Shown: positions 27,601 to 40,733 of the stretch, in pieces
How the letters are laid out: every line of letters starts with the position of its first letter
Numbering within the stretch: the stretch's first letter is position 1
Assembly (NCBI GenBank): GCA_964247055.1
Contig: OZ176058.1
Coordinates: 2,852,001 to 2,916,000, forward strand
Direction of reading: 5' to 3'
DNA length: 64,000 bases
Source: Paragordius varius
Lineage: Eukaryota > Nematomorpha
The notes under the pieces: generated by a model
Seen by the model: only the letters and a program-made list of their open reading frames with translations
Database searches by the model: none
Told to the model about the DNA's origin: nothing
Program-made: the position numbers and the translations under genes

Positions 27601-30600
27601 ATATTTAAAATTTCGTTTACCTCCCTTGAAAGGAGAAAATAGCGTATAAAGGTGATATAAATATTTAAATTTATGAAATTTAATAACCGAAAAAATTCAA
27701 TTTTAAAAATTAATAATAAACATATGATATCAAAACTTCATATGTTTTTTTAAAAAATCTTTCAAAAAAACTAACCGGAATTAGGTGAGCCCGGTGTAAT
27801 ATCACTAGACATTCCATCTTGCGCTAGAATGCGAATCAAATAATGCGATTTAACTTCGCGGTCCAGGGGGAGTCTAGTAAAAATTTCGCCTGTGCTGCTA
27901 TTGATAGAAAAGGCGGCCCAATCTAATGTTAAAATAAATGAATTAAAAATTTTTATAAATTCGATTGAATTTATTAACACTTGGATTCAAACTAGGGTTG
28001 CTAAATACCCCAGACTATATTTAAGTTTTTATTTTTCAAAAACCACTGAAAGAAATGGTCCAAATTTAAATTTATGCTTCTATCCTAATCAATATTATAT
28101 AAATAGGCCGAAATATCTAATAAAATTTGGTTTTAAAAAAATAGTTCCATATCAAACTACTTCGGTGCCATTTTTATTTTACAATATTTTTGTAAAATAT
28201 TGTGTTTATTTGATTTTAAATCTAAAATGAAATTTTTCATTTAAATCATATCAAACATTGATAGAAAAAGAAAAAAAGGGCGATTTTCTATTATTTTTAA
28301 ATTTAGCTAATGCACAAATGTCACGTTGACTAAATTTTTACCTTTCGGTTTTAGCTTAAAATAAGTACAAGTATTTTTGAATAAAATTTTTTATATATTT
28401 TGAATCATTCATATTATAATGTGCAAATTTTTGATATGGTTTCAATTCATTCCATATTTTTTAAAGAATTTAATTTTAAACAGGCCTGGGGCATCCAACT
28501 AACCCAATTTGGATCGCAGGACTGAAATGAATGTCTTGTATCCAAGTGTTAAATATATTTTTTAAACTGTTTAAAAAATAAAAAAAAAAGATAAAATTTA
28601 TATTTTGATGTTAAACTTTCGCCTGTACTTATATCGTTTATTTTTAGGATGAATTTGAATTGTTCAAGGGTAAATTTGAATTGTCCGAGGTTAAATTTTA
28701 ATTGTTTAAGGGTAAATTTGAACGTTTTTATATAAAAAAAGTCAGACCTTTCTGAATTCTATTGGAACCTTCTAAAGAAGAATCATCTATATTTTCTTGA
28801 CCATCAGCTGTTGTTTCCTGGTCGCTGGTTGTCCTCGTGAAATGCGCCCCCTCTTCCCTCGCAATCTCATATGTTATGCTGTTTGCTGGTGAAGTCAAGT
28901 CAGCATCCTCAGCCCTAACTGTTATAACGCTCGTCCCGGGTGGACTGTCTTCCCGCACAGTGGCGGGAAAACTATCAAGTGCAAAGATTGGGGCATTATC
29001 ATTCGCATCTTCAATATCAATCGTGATGTAGGTGTCCTGTATAATAATTTCAAAAAAAAATTATTAAAAATATACTATTTATACAATTCAAATTCACCCT
29101 CGAACAATTCCAATTCACCCTTAAACAATTCACTTTCACCCTCAAATAAAATGTATGTTTTTTAAGATTAAAAATTACCTATATTCTATATATTTTTAAA
29201 AAATAAAATTTTGTTTTAAAATAAAATAATACTGAAAAAATAATAAACTATACAATAAACATATATTTCATAATAATAATGAGTTATATTAGTTCGAAAA
29301 CACATAATTTATTTTTAGGGTGAATTTAAATTGTTCAAGTGTGAATTTGATGTTCAAGGGTGAACTTGAACTGCAAATGGTATATATGAAAAATTTTGGT
29401 TATATAAGAAGTTTCAATGTTGAAAATTTTATTATCTAGATTAATTTGTTTATAGGTTCTTAAAAATTAAGACAAGAATTTAACATATATAATAGAAATT
29501 TTCTAAACTATCGAGCGAAAAAAGTGGTTCTTAAAATGGATAATTATAATAATTTTAATATTTTCAATTTTAAAAAGATTATATCTGTTTTTTCCAATTA
29601 TTTTAAAATGTAAACCAAAAGAATGCAAACTCAAGAAGCCCCAAAATATCTACTATTTATTTTATCCATAAATTATTTAAATTTTACTGATTCCAATTGG
29701 ATGGGGGCATTATTTTTGGCCCGGAGTGTTATATTGTATTTACTAACGCGTTCATAGTCAAGCGAACTGTATAGTTTTATTAAGGCAACACTAGCATTCG
29801 TAGGATCCTGCACAATTTCAAACGTTCGATCACGATTTTGAAAGGCTTGATTACCTTGCAGAATTGAGTATCTGGTGGGAATATTAATATAAAAATAAAT
29901 TGTTAAAAGAATATTAAAATTTATGAGTGGAATAAAAAAATATTATTTATTTTTTGGCTATAATTTTAAAAAACTGCAAAACATTGCTTGTTAAACACTT
30001 TCAAAAATGTTTGAGACCTTTCAAAAGGCATTCTTATCCAATAATTGCAAACACCATGTATATAACTTCCACAAAATAATCCAAAATTTTTTTTACAGAA
30101 TTCTTCACAATTTAATTAAGTGGATTATTATTATTTCGCGACATAAAAGTCACAACACAAAGCGGCAAGAGAAGGGAAATACTTGTGATTTCGAATTAGG
30201 TATATTTTCCATTTTTCATTACTTTTAAAAAACACAAAGAGTAATTGACTATAAAATTTATCTTACAAAAACCTTATAACCCGTTAAAAAAAATTTTAAT
30301 TTTTCAAAACTTCCCAAAACTGCAAACTCTTTCAAAAACATAATATCTTTGAAGAACTCATTACTCTTTAAAAAACGCAAATTGTTTCAACAACCCAGAT
30401 TATTCTGAAATGTCAAATTTTTTCCCAAAAACCGACTTAAAAACCCTTCTGAACTTTCGGATATTAGTACTTGCTAAGAGCAGCTAAGCGAGCAATTATA
30501 ACTCGTGGGGTCTATCACTTAGCCCCGTCTTGTGGTAAAAAACACTACTAAATATTTTTCAATAAAACCTAGCTAAAGTTTTCAGTTGAGATCTTAAAAA

Positions 30601-33600
30601 ACGCACAAAACATAGCACTTCTCAAAAAAATTTGAAAAATTTCATGCATCAAAACCCTGATAAAAAACGTCATAACTTTTCACACAAAGCGAATTCTTAA
30701 AAACACACTCCAAATCTCAAAAAAGCAAGATTATTTTTAAAAATTTATTGTAAAATATGTTTTTTCGTACTGAACTCTTGGATCCTGGTACATGCTAAAA
30801 GCTGCTAGGCGAGCCACTATACTTCCTCGTGGAGCCATTTCACTCAACCGGGTCACGTGATAAGGAGCACCAATCCAAGCGGGCGGTTCAATGTCACGTC
30901 CCGTGACTATGATCCGTACACTGACGGTGCTACTAAGGGCTGGTGTGCCCTTATCTTGCGCTATGGCTGTAAGGTTAAAATCACCGCTTTCCTGCAAAGT
31001 GAAATAAAATTATTCATTTTTTGTAAAATAATTGTATTAAAAGAAAAATTAAATAAAATTATATTTTTGAATAAATTTTTTTTTTGAAAATGGTATACAT
31101 TCCTCAAAAACGCAAATGTCTAAACTATCCCAAAAAACAAAACTATTCGAAAATCGGTTAATTCCGATATTATAAAAATATTTACCAGTTAATTCATACC
31201 TTTTTCTAGAAAATCTAAAGATAAACGAAATTCTTCAATTTCAACAAACTTTCATAAAAACACTTTCCAACCTAAATCTTGCTCCGTACTTACCCCAATG
31301 AGAGGCGCTCCCACACTTATCCACCCCGTTTCAGGATCTATCGTAAATAGATCCGTTCCCAAAAGCTGTTCTAAACTTTCAGCAGAAGTTTTCTCTTCTC
31401 CCTCAGAACTTTTGTCCAGCTGTTTTGTGGCGCCAAAAGATGACGATGATGACATGAAATCTGGGGCTGTCCAAATGGCATGAGCATCGCTATTAGCCTT
31501 AACCAAACCATAACTAATTTCCCCATTAGGTCCTTCATCAGGATCGCTGGCAGAAACGCGTAAAAAGGGTGTATGAACGGGTGTACCAGCCTCTACGCTT
31601 TTATCATACCGACTTTGGCTGAAACTGTATTGATAGAACGAAAAATGAAAAATGTGAATTTAGAAGGACTATGTTGGTTAATTTGAGAAATATAAATTTG
31701 ATATATACCATTTGCACTTCAAGAGTGTCCTTGAACACTTCAAGTTGGTCCTCGAACAATTCAAGTTGGTCCTTGAACAAAAGTTGGTCCTTGAACAGTT
31801 CAAGTTGGTCCTTGAACATTTCAAATTGGTCCTTAAAAGTTCAAGTTGGTCCTTGAACATTTCAAGTTGGTCCTTGAACAGTTCAAGTTGGTCCTTGAAC
31901 ATTTCAAATTGGTCCTTAAAAGTTCAAGTTGGTCCTTGAACATTTCAAGTTGGTCCTTGAACAGTTCAAGTTGGTCCTTGAACATTTCAAGTTGGTCCTT
32001 GAACATTTCAAGTTAGTCCTTGAACAGTTCAAGTTGGTCCTTGAACATTTCAAACTTGAAGTGTTCAAGGACACTCTTGAAGTGCAAATGGTCTTGAAGT
32101 GTTCGAGGACACTCTTGAAGTGCAAATAGTATATGTATGAGTTTATGAATAATATAGTGTAGTTTGAAAAAAAGTAAAAATGAATAAGAATCGGAAAATA
32201 GATATTATAGGTATAATTCATATCAACTCTGACCTAAAGAGAATGCGCATAAAAAAGGTAAAAACGTAAAAATTGATAACATCGAATATGTATGTATAAC
32301 AATTTAAATATAAAACTTTATGCAAAAATTTAACACATATATAAATAGTGGATCACGTTTATACATATTTTCAATTAATTCTTAAATAAAAACGTACCTC
32401 GGTTCATTATCATTTCGATCGCCAATATTAACAGTGAAAGTACAAACCCCAATAAGTGGTCGGTCTCCCCGGTCTGTAGCGGTTACCGTTAGAGATCGCT
32501 TATAACCACCAGAAACAGCGGATGAAGCAGAGCTTAGCGTATTAGAAGCGGACCCTGAAACGAGATGGAGAGATTCTTCACGATCCAGAGGTATGGCTGT
32601 TTTAACCAGCTAGAAATATTTCAAACAAAAAAAGGTTATATTTTACATTTCATGAATAAAAATATTATAAAATAACCACAAAATACCGGATAATATTTAC
32701 AAAATTTCCAAATAAATAATAAAAGAACACCATAAACGCAAAAATTCATAATTTGTCCACATAAATTCGCTAGAAATCTCAAAATTGTTTTAGAAACGCC
32801 AAATGCACAATTCAATAAAAATCTCTAAATTACCAAAAATTACGAATTCGCGAAAAAACTTCAAAAGATCACTAGAAATGTTTAAATTTCTGTAAAACCC
32901 ACACCCCAGTATTAGGTTTGATGGTAAAAACCGGGCAGGCTCGGCCCGGTAGATATTGTAGCGGACATGTAAATTTACTATGGCTATCAATAGCTCGGAC
33001 CGTTACCCGTGTACTTAGGGAGAGATAATTTTTGCGTAAATTATTATTAATACTTGCAAGAACAATCATACTTTTAATTGCAAAATTTTGTTAACAACAA
33101 TGATATTTCATTTAAAAACCCATATGACACCCAAAATCCCAATATTCTGCTAGCGATGTCAAAATATGAAAAACTCAAGGCTTCGCTAAAATATCCGGAT
33201 TTTTCCTGAAACCTTAAAATTTTGCTATAATAAAACCTTAAAAACCTAATCCAGTATCAGGTTCTATTGTAATAACCGGTCTTGCTCGACCCGGTTCAAT
33301 ATTGTAACGGCCTTGTCCATCCAGTCCGCTACCTCTATTAATAGGACAGTTATAACTGGTGTCTCGAGGGGAATATTCTGAGTAAACTCTCAAAATGTTA
33401 TTACCTCAAACTTTTCCATTCATATTTAGATAAAAACCTCAAAATTTTGCCAAACCAAATGAAGACCAAAATCTTGGATACGTCCAAAATTGATTGGATT
33501 TATTAAATTATAATAAAAACTTCTGACTTTCTGGTAGAAACCTCAAATTTTAACAAAACATTTAGCTTTTTAATAAAAATTTAGTGACCGATATATATTT

Positions 33601-36600
33601 TTTAAAAACTTACCCCAGTATCAGGTTCTATGGTAAAAACCGGTCGAGCTCGACCCGGCTCAATATTGTAGCGGACTTGTCCATCCAGTTCGCTACCGCT
33701 ATCAATAGCTCAGACCGTTATAACTGGTGTCTCGAGGGGAATATTCTGAGTAAACTCTCAAAATGTTATTACCTCAAACTTTTCCATTCATATTTAGATA
33801 AAAACCTCAAAATTTTGCCAAACCAAATGAAGACCAAAATCTTGGATACGTCCAAAATTGATTGGATTTATTAAATTATAATAAAAACTTCTGCTTTTCT
33901 GGTAGAAACCTCAAATTTTAACAAAACAACATTTAGCTTTTTGATAAAAATTCAGAAGCCGATATATATTTTTTAAAAAGTTACCCCAGTATCAGGTTCT
34001 ATGGTAAAAACCGGTCTTGCTCGACCCGGTTCAATATTGTAGCGGACTTGTCCATTTAGTCCGCTATCGCTATCAATAGCTCGGACAGTTATAACTGGTG
34101 TCCCAGGCGGGCTATTTTCCAGCACAGTTGGGTTATAACTCCCACAATCAGGGAATTCGGGTTTGTTGTTATTAATGTCTAGGACACGGACCACCACAAG
34201 TGCTTCAGTTACGTGACGTATACCGCTAAAATGAATAAAATCGAAATTAAAATCTTTCATTAATTTAAAGATGTAATATCAAATTAAAATATATAAATTA
34301 TTCAAATTGAATATTATATTTTTGTGAGGAAAACAATCCAATTAATTAATTAAAATTATAATTTTTAGAATAGGAGAAAAAATTAAATTTATATTTAGAT
34401 TTGGTTTATACCATTTACAAATCAAATTCACCCCAAAAAATTCGGTGTTTTCGGGAGTTTATTATTTTTGCAGTTTTATTCTAATTTTTAACAAAATTTC
34501 TTTATAAAAAATATAATTTTTATTTTAAAAAACATATAATTTATTTTAGGATAAATAAATTTGAATTGTTCGAGAATGAATTCGAATTATTCAATGATGC
34601 ATTTAAATTCAAGGGTGAATTTGAACAGTAAATGGTATATTTTACAAAAGATTATATATAATGCAACATATTTTAATGTTAAAAAACGTGAAATAGTAAA
34701 TTTACCTATGGCTATATATCCCTTAATAAGATAGTATTTTAAAATTATTTGAAAAATAAAATATATTCAATTAAACTTAGATTCAGCACAACAGGAGCCA
34801 TCATCTGTAGCTGTGATGTTCAGTGTATAAAACTCTTTTCGTAAAAGGGTCCCACCTTGTGAACTGGAGGAATGATACTTATTCAAGCCTAAATAAAATA
34901 TAAATTTATTAAAAGACACAATAAAAAAGGATGGATTTTTAAATATTTAATAATAGCTTTAATAAAAACAAAATCGACCTTTGTTTAAAAATAATTATTT
35001 ATTGAAAAAGCTCTTATTATACAAATTTAAATCAAAATCAAATATATGGAAATTTTTATAAATAAACCCCTGGATTTTATTAACCATAAAAACAAATAAT
35101 ATAAAATTTAAATTGATACAAAATTTAGTGTTAAAAACAGGCATGAAAATGTATTGATAAAAATAAAAATATCAATTCATATTTTATAATTATAATTTTT
35201 CATTCTTCAAAAATATTTTATATATAATTCATCCATTTTAATAAAAAAACACTCTAAAAAACCTTGATATAATAACCCTGGAAACAATTTAAAAACAAAA
35301 CTGTAAATTGTTTAAAGAATTTTTCCAAAAAACTAAATAAATTATTTTAACTAACAGGTGATTAATGAATCAATTTATATGTAATTATACCATTTCCAAT
35401 CCCATTTTCTGTGATGGAATCAGCTGTGTTTGGGCTCCCAATCAGGGTTATAACGCCATCAGGATTAATGTGGAAATCATCGGAATATTCGCTACCACCT
35501 ATTAATTTAAAAAATAAATATTATTTTATATATAACAGGAAATTTGAGGGAACTCTATGTAAAATTTTTTACTAAAATGCAAAGAAAATATTTTTTAAGG
35601 AAATGGTTTTTTTTAATTATAGTAAAAACATTTTAGCAAGTATTTTCGGACAAAAGCGTTTAATTTAAAGCTATATTTATTTGCTTAATCCCCTAAAAAA
35701 TTAATTAACTCAAATACTGCTTTAAATGATTATTACATTTTTTAACTTGAATGTTTTTTTATGGTTTATTCAATAAATCTTGAACTATTTTTAATAGTAT
35801 TTTATACATTTATCCATTTCTTGAAAAAAACTTTACAAGAAATGCCTTTAAAATTGTAGATATTATCTCTATCTATATTAAATAATAATAACCTTCCTTT
35901 AAAACTATAAAACAAACCTCAAATTTGTTATTACTACATATATTGCATAAAACTTAAAAATTAACTGTTTTAAAAACATATATTCTAAAATATTTAAAAT
36001 AATCAATTAACTTATTTTCCCAAAAAAACCTTAAAAACTATAGAAAACAAGCTTAAACTTTTAAATTGTTTTTATTTTTAAAAAACGTTAACTGTTTTAA
36101 AAATAATTATTTAAACCCCGTTCCACCCTTTAAAAAAACAAAAAAATACTTGAACCTTCCCTAGATAAACCTTAAACTTTCAAAAAAAATTAAAGAGATT
36201 AGGTAAAACTATAAAGAACATATATCAGGGTCCATGGCATTAATTAATATATACAGTTTAAAAATATAAACTTATTTACAAAAAACTGTATAGAAATTCG
36301 ATTTTTAAGAAGGCCAATAACTTTGACTCTCAATTTTAATAGAAACTTTTTAAAAAATCCATATTATTTAAATTATGGTAAAAAAATGCAAATTCTTAAT
36401 AAAATTATCCGAAACTCCTAAAAAATTACTACAAACTTCAAAACTTTAAAAAGTAATAAATTATAATATCCTTAAAATGATAAAGATTATCTCCATCAAA
36501 ATTAAATAATAATAATAACTTTCAATTAAACACTAAATTAAGAATAAATTTGTTATCATATAGGCTTTAACAAAGTTTAACTGTTTTAGCCCCCCTTCCA

Positions 36601-39600
36601 CCCTTCTAAAAAAACCAAAAAATCCTTAAACCTCCCCCAAATAAAATCTTAAACTTTGAAATATTTTTCTCTAAAAAAACCATATCTTGGAAACAATTAA
36701 TGTGGTATTTCTTTCAGAGTCCAGCACACATAATATTTCGTGTAGGCATTTCATAATAACTATCAGTTTATTTTTTTCACGATTAAGAGTAAAAAAATTT
36801 AAATCCTAAAATAACTCAAAAAAATTCCCCAACAAACTTCAAAAATTAAAAAATTTCCAAAAACAACTTACTTTCAAAACTGTAAAAATATTATATCCTT
36901 CATACGATATTCAAACCTTAATATGTGTAAAATTTTTAGCCATACAAAAAGTTTTTGAAACATAAAACACCTAAAATAACTCATAAAAAATTCCATAATT
37001 AAAAAATAAAAAAATTTCCAAAAACAACTTACTTTCAAAACTGTAAAAATATTATATCCTTCAGGGTGTACGATATTCAAACATTAATATGTGTACAATT
37101 TTTGAAAATAGCCATCGAAAAAATATTATTAGTTTTTTTGAATCAAATTTTATTTATTACACGACTTTAAGAGTGTAAAAAAATTTAAATCCTAAAATAA
37201 CTCATAAAAAGTTCCCTAACAAACTTCAAAAATTAAAAAATTCCAAAAAAACAACTTGCTTTCAAAACTTTTATCCTTGAGGGTGTACGATATTCAAACA
37301 TTAATATGTGTACAATTTTTAAAAACAGCCATACAAAAAATATTATTAGTTTTTTTGCATTCTAAAATAACTGAAAAATTCCATAATTAAAAAATAAAAA
37401 TATTCCAAACTTACTTTCAAAACTGTAAAAATATTATATCCTTCAGAGTGTACCATATTCAAATATTAATATGTGTACAATTTTTAAAAACAGCCATACA
37501 AAAAATATTATTAGTTTTTTTGCATCCTAAAATAACTGAAAAATTCCATAATTCAAAAATAAAAAAATTCCAAAAACAACTTACTTTTAAAACTGCAAAA
37601 ATATAATATCTGTCAGAGTGTACGATATTCAAACATTAATATGTGTAGAATTTTTACAGCCATACAAACATTCAAAAAATAGCCCTAAAAAATTCCCTAA
37701 ACATTTCAAAACTTTAAAAATGAAAAATCCTACCTTTAAAACTATAGAAAACATTGTCTCCATCAGGGTCCACGGCATTAACACTAAGGACTACGGCACC
37801 TGAGCTGGCATCTTCGCTGATTTCGGGCACATAAACATTCCGAGAAAATATGGGCGCTTCATCGTTCACGTTAGAAACGATGATTTTAACCTAAAGTTCA
37901 ATAAAAAAATGATAAATTTTAAAAGTTTTAATTTATGATTTTTAACTGTAAAATATTATAAAAAATTAATTTTGAAAAATATTTTATTGAAAGTAAATAA
38001 TTTGAAGCATATGAACATTTCAAGAAAGGAATACATCAATTTTATGCGATGATTTTGAGCTTTAGGAAAATTATAAAAAAATTTGTTTTTAAAAATAAAA
38101 TTTATTCAAAGATTAAAAAGTCTAAAAGTTTAACGAATTTTTTGATTTTTAAAAATGTAAAAAAAAGGTTGTCTGTCAAACAGTTTCTAGAAGAAATTAA
38201 AAGATATTAAAAACTCTTTCCTCTTTGAAATACCTAAATAACCCCAAAACTTTGCATAAGTAACTTTTTTCAAAAAACTCACTTGAGCTATTGAACTCCG
38301 GGCTGGGGTCCCATTATCCCTAGCTCGTACCCGAAAAACGTAAGCATGTTTTTGATGAAACCCATCATTATTATTTGATCCGGGGTTAAAATTTTGACGC
38401 CCGAAATTATTAATTTTATTAACGTTTTCATTATTTTCCATATTTAGATTATTTGGATTGGTGCCATCTGTAAGCGAATTCGAATTCATTATTGGAGTTT
38501 CATAATCCAAAGTAGCTCGGTTACGAATAACCCCAGTCACGGGATCAATGCTAAATGTTTCGTGAACGTTTGCTCGGCCCGGGGTAATGCGCTGTGAATT
38601 TAATACAGAAAATAAAAAAGATTGATATTGCAATTCGTAAATACAGAAAATAAAAAAGATTGAATTTGCCATTAATAAATGAAATATTTTTTAAATTCAG
38701 CATAAAACTCTAACCAATAATTTACAGAATTGGAAATTATACCTACAGAGACAAATTGCAAAAACTAAAAGATATATTTTTCACAATCAAAAACTTAGTG
38801 TTGCTTTTACAGTATATATTGAACTTATTTTAAAAACGTAAAAACATTTTAATTTAACTTAAATTAATTTGACAATAAAATACATAAATATGGATCATTC
38901 AATGATGAAAAATTGTTGCTTTTAATGTAAAAATTGAGGCATACATAAGAAAATGAGAGATATATATATTTTTCATTCAAAAATAATTTTTTCAAAAGAA
39001 AACTTTACCTAATATTTAATAAATGTTGCTTTTACAGTAAAAATTGAAATTATACAGAGACGAAACGTTAATTTAAAAACAAATATTTTCACACACAAAG
39101 AAAACAAAAAATTTTTTATAACATAGTTTAGCTTATCATATTGGGTTCCAAACTCAGGATTAAAAATATTGTATTATGGAATGACATAAAACTTTGTCTA
39201 TTAATCATTATAAGTAAAAAATGTGGTTTATAAACAAAATAATTGCATTGCATTTAAAACAAACCATATTTTCCCAAAGGTTAAAAACTATGCGTTATAA
39301 CAAAATAGTAGCCGAATGAAAATTTTGCCTTCAACTAATAAAAATATTGGTCTTTAAATGGAAAAAATGGTAGAAATTTTATGCATTTTATAAAGTAGGA
39401 ATATAAACTCTTACTGTATTTTCAAAATTGTTAGTTCCTGTAAGAAGAGGAGGTATAACCTCAAAAGCCGAAAGCAAATCATATGTTATTTGACCAAAAT
39501 GGCCGCTATCTGCATCACTGGCTTGCACTAAAAAGTGTTAAAATAAAATGATTTTTTTAACAAAAAAAAATATTAAAAATTATAAAATATTTTGGAAAAT

Positions 39601-40688
39601 ATAACTTTTCAAAAACAAAATACTCAAAACATAAAATATTGACTGATTTTTATTAATTTTGGGGGAAATAACTGAAAAATAAGTAGTTATTTTTAAACAA
39701 TATTTATTTAGTTATAAATAAAATATTTTATAACTACATCTTAAAAAAATTGATGCGTTAGATAAGTTTTAAGTTTAAAAACAGCTAAAAATTTTGACAT
39801 TTACTTAACCTTAAAAGTATCTAAAATAAAAAAATATATTTCTAATAAAAAACGATTAAAATCAATATATATATAATAAAAAAAACATATACAAAAGTGG
39901 TTAAAATATTAATCAAAAGCAAAAAAAGTTATAAATTTTTTCATTGATATTGAAAAAATATGTAAAAACGATTCTTGATCGAAATGATCAAAAAGTAAAT
40001 TAATTAATTTAAATAATAAATAAAAACTTAATTTCTTAAAAATTAAAAAATTAAAAAATTAAATTTAGTAAAAAATAAAAAAAAAGTTACCTTTTAAAAG
40101 TTCAGTGCCTATGGGTACGTCCTCAGGGATTTTTTGTTTAACATATTCGGGTTGACTAAATACGGGTCCATTATCATTAATGTCCAATACGTTTATAGTT
40201 AGCTTAATTATTAGAGAAATAAATTAATTTAATAACATATTTTAGGTAATATATTGATAAATTTGATAATCTTTTTTTGGCTATATTATATCAGAAAAAT
40301 AAAAAATTGGTAAAAAAAAATAAATAATTAAAAATTAATATATTCGTAAATTATAAAAAAAATATTAATATAATATATAAGTCTAGTATCATGTATTTCT
40401 TATATATCTATAGTTAACCTTAAAATATTAATAAGTAAAAAAGTTTAAAATAATAAGGTAAAATATTTTTTGATTATTTTAAAAATATGAATGTTTTATG
40501 CTACTAATTGCTGGAATACAGAGAGATATATTAATTTACATAAAATAGATGTCCATACTTTTTTAGCAACCTTGATTTTTTTCTAATAAATTAACCAAAA
40601 AAAATATTTTATTAAATTATTTTTTTTATCAACCTCATTGAATTTAATTAACATCAAAAACTATTTTAAACATAGTTTTAAATTTTAT

Positions 40689-40733
<45 letters not shown>

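Noticed and set aside
25740-28552. Retrovirus- or virus-like element between the two family C copies
   Set aside because: The two copies are inverted, carry no coding remnants and enclose a cadherin exon. They are short TTAA-bounded elements, not long terminal repeats.
31735-32050. CRISPR-like direct repeats
   Set aside because: Units of about 21 bp are contiguous with no unique spacers and sit in an inverted-repeat element inside a eukaryotic intron.
31604-32221. Overlapping open frames on both strands encoding FKDQLELFKDQLE-type or LVLEQFKLVLE-type repeats
   Set aside because: They are translations of the 21-bp units of a family D palindrome. All frames lack stops because the unit lacks them; there is no start context, splice support or relation to the cadherin.
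32900-33745. The three exon 16 copies as extra EC repeats in the protein
   Set aside because: Exon 16 joins exon 17 directly in frame and in domain logic (FTIEPDTG then LVKTAIPLDREES). The copies carry a stop, a frame change or a destroyed donor.
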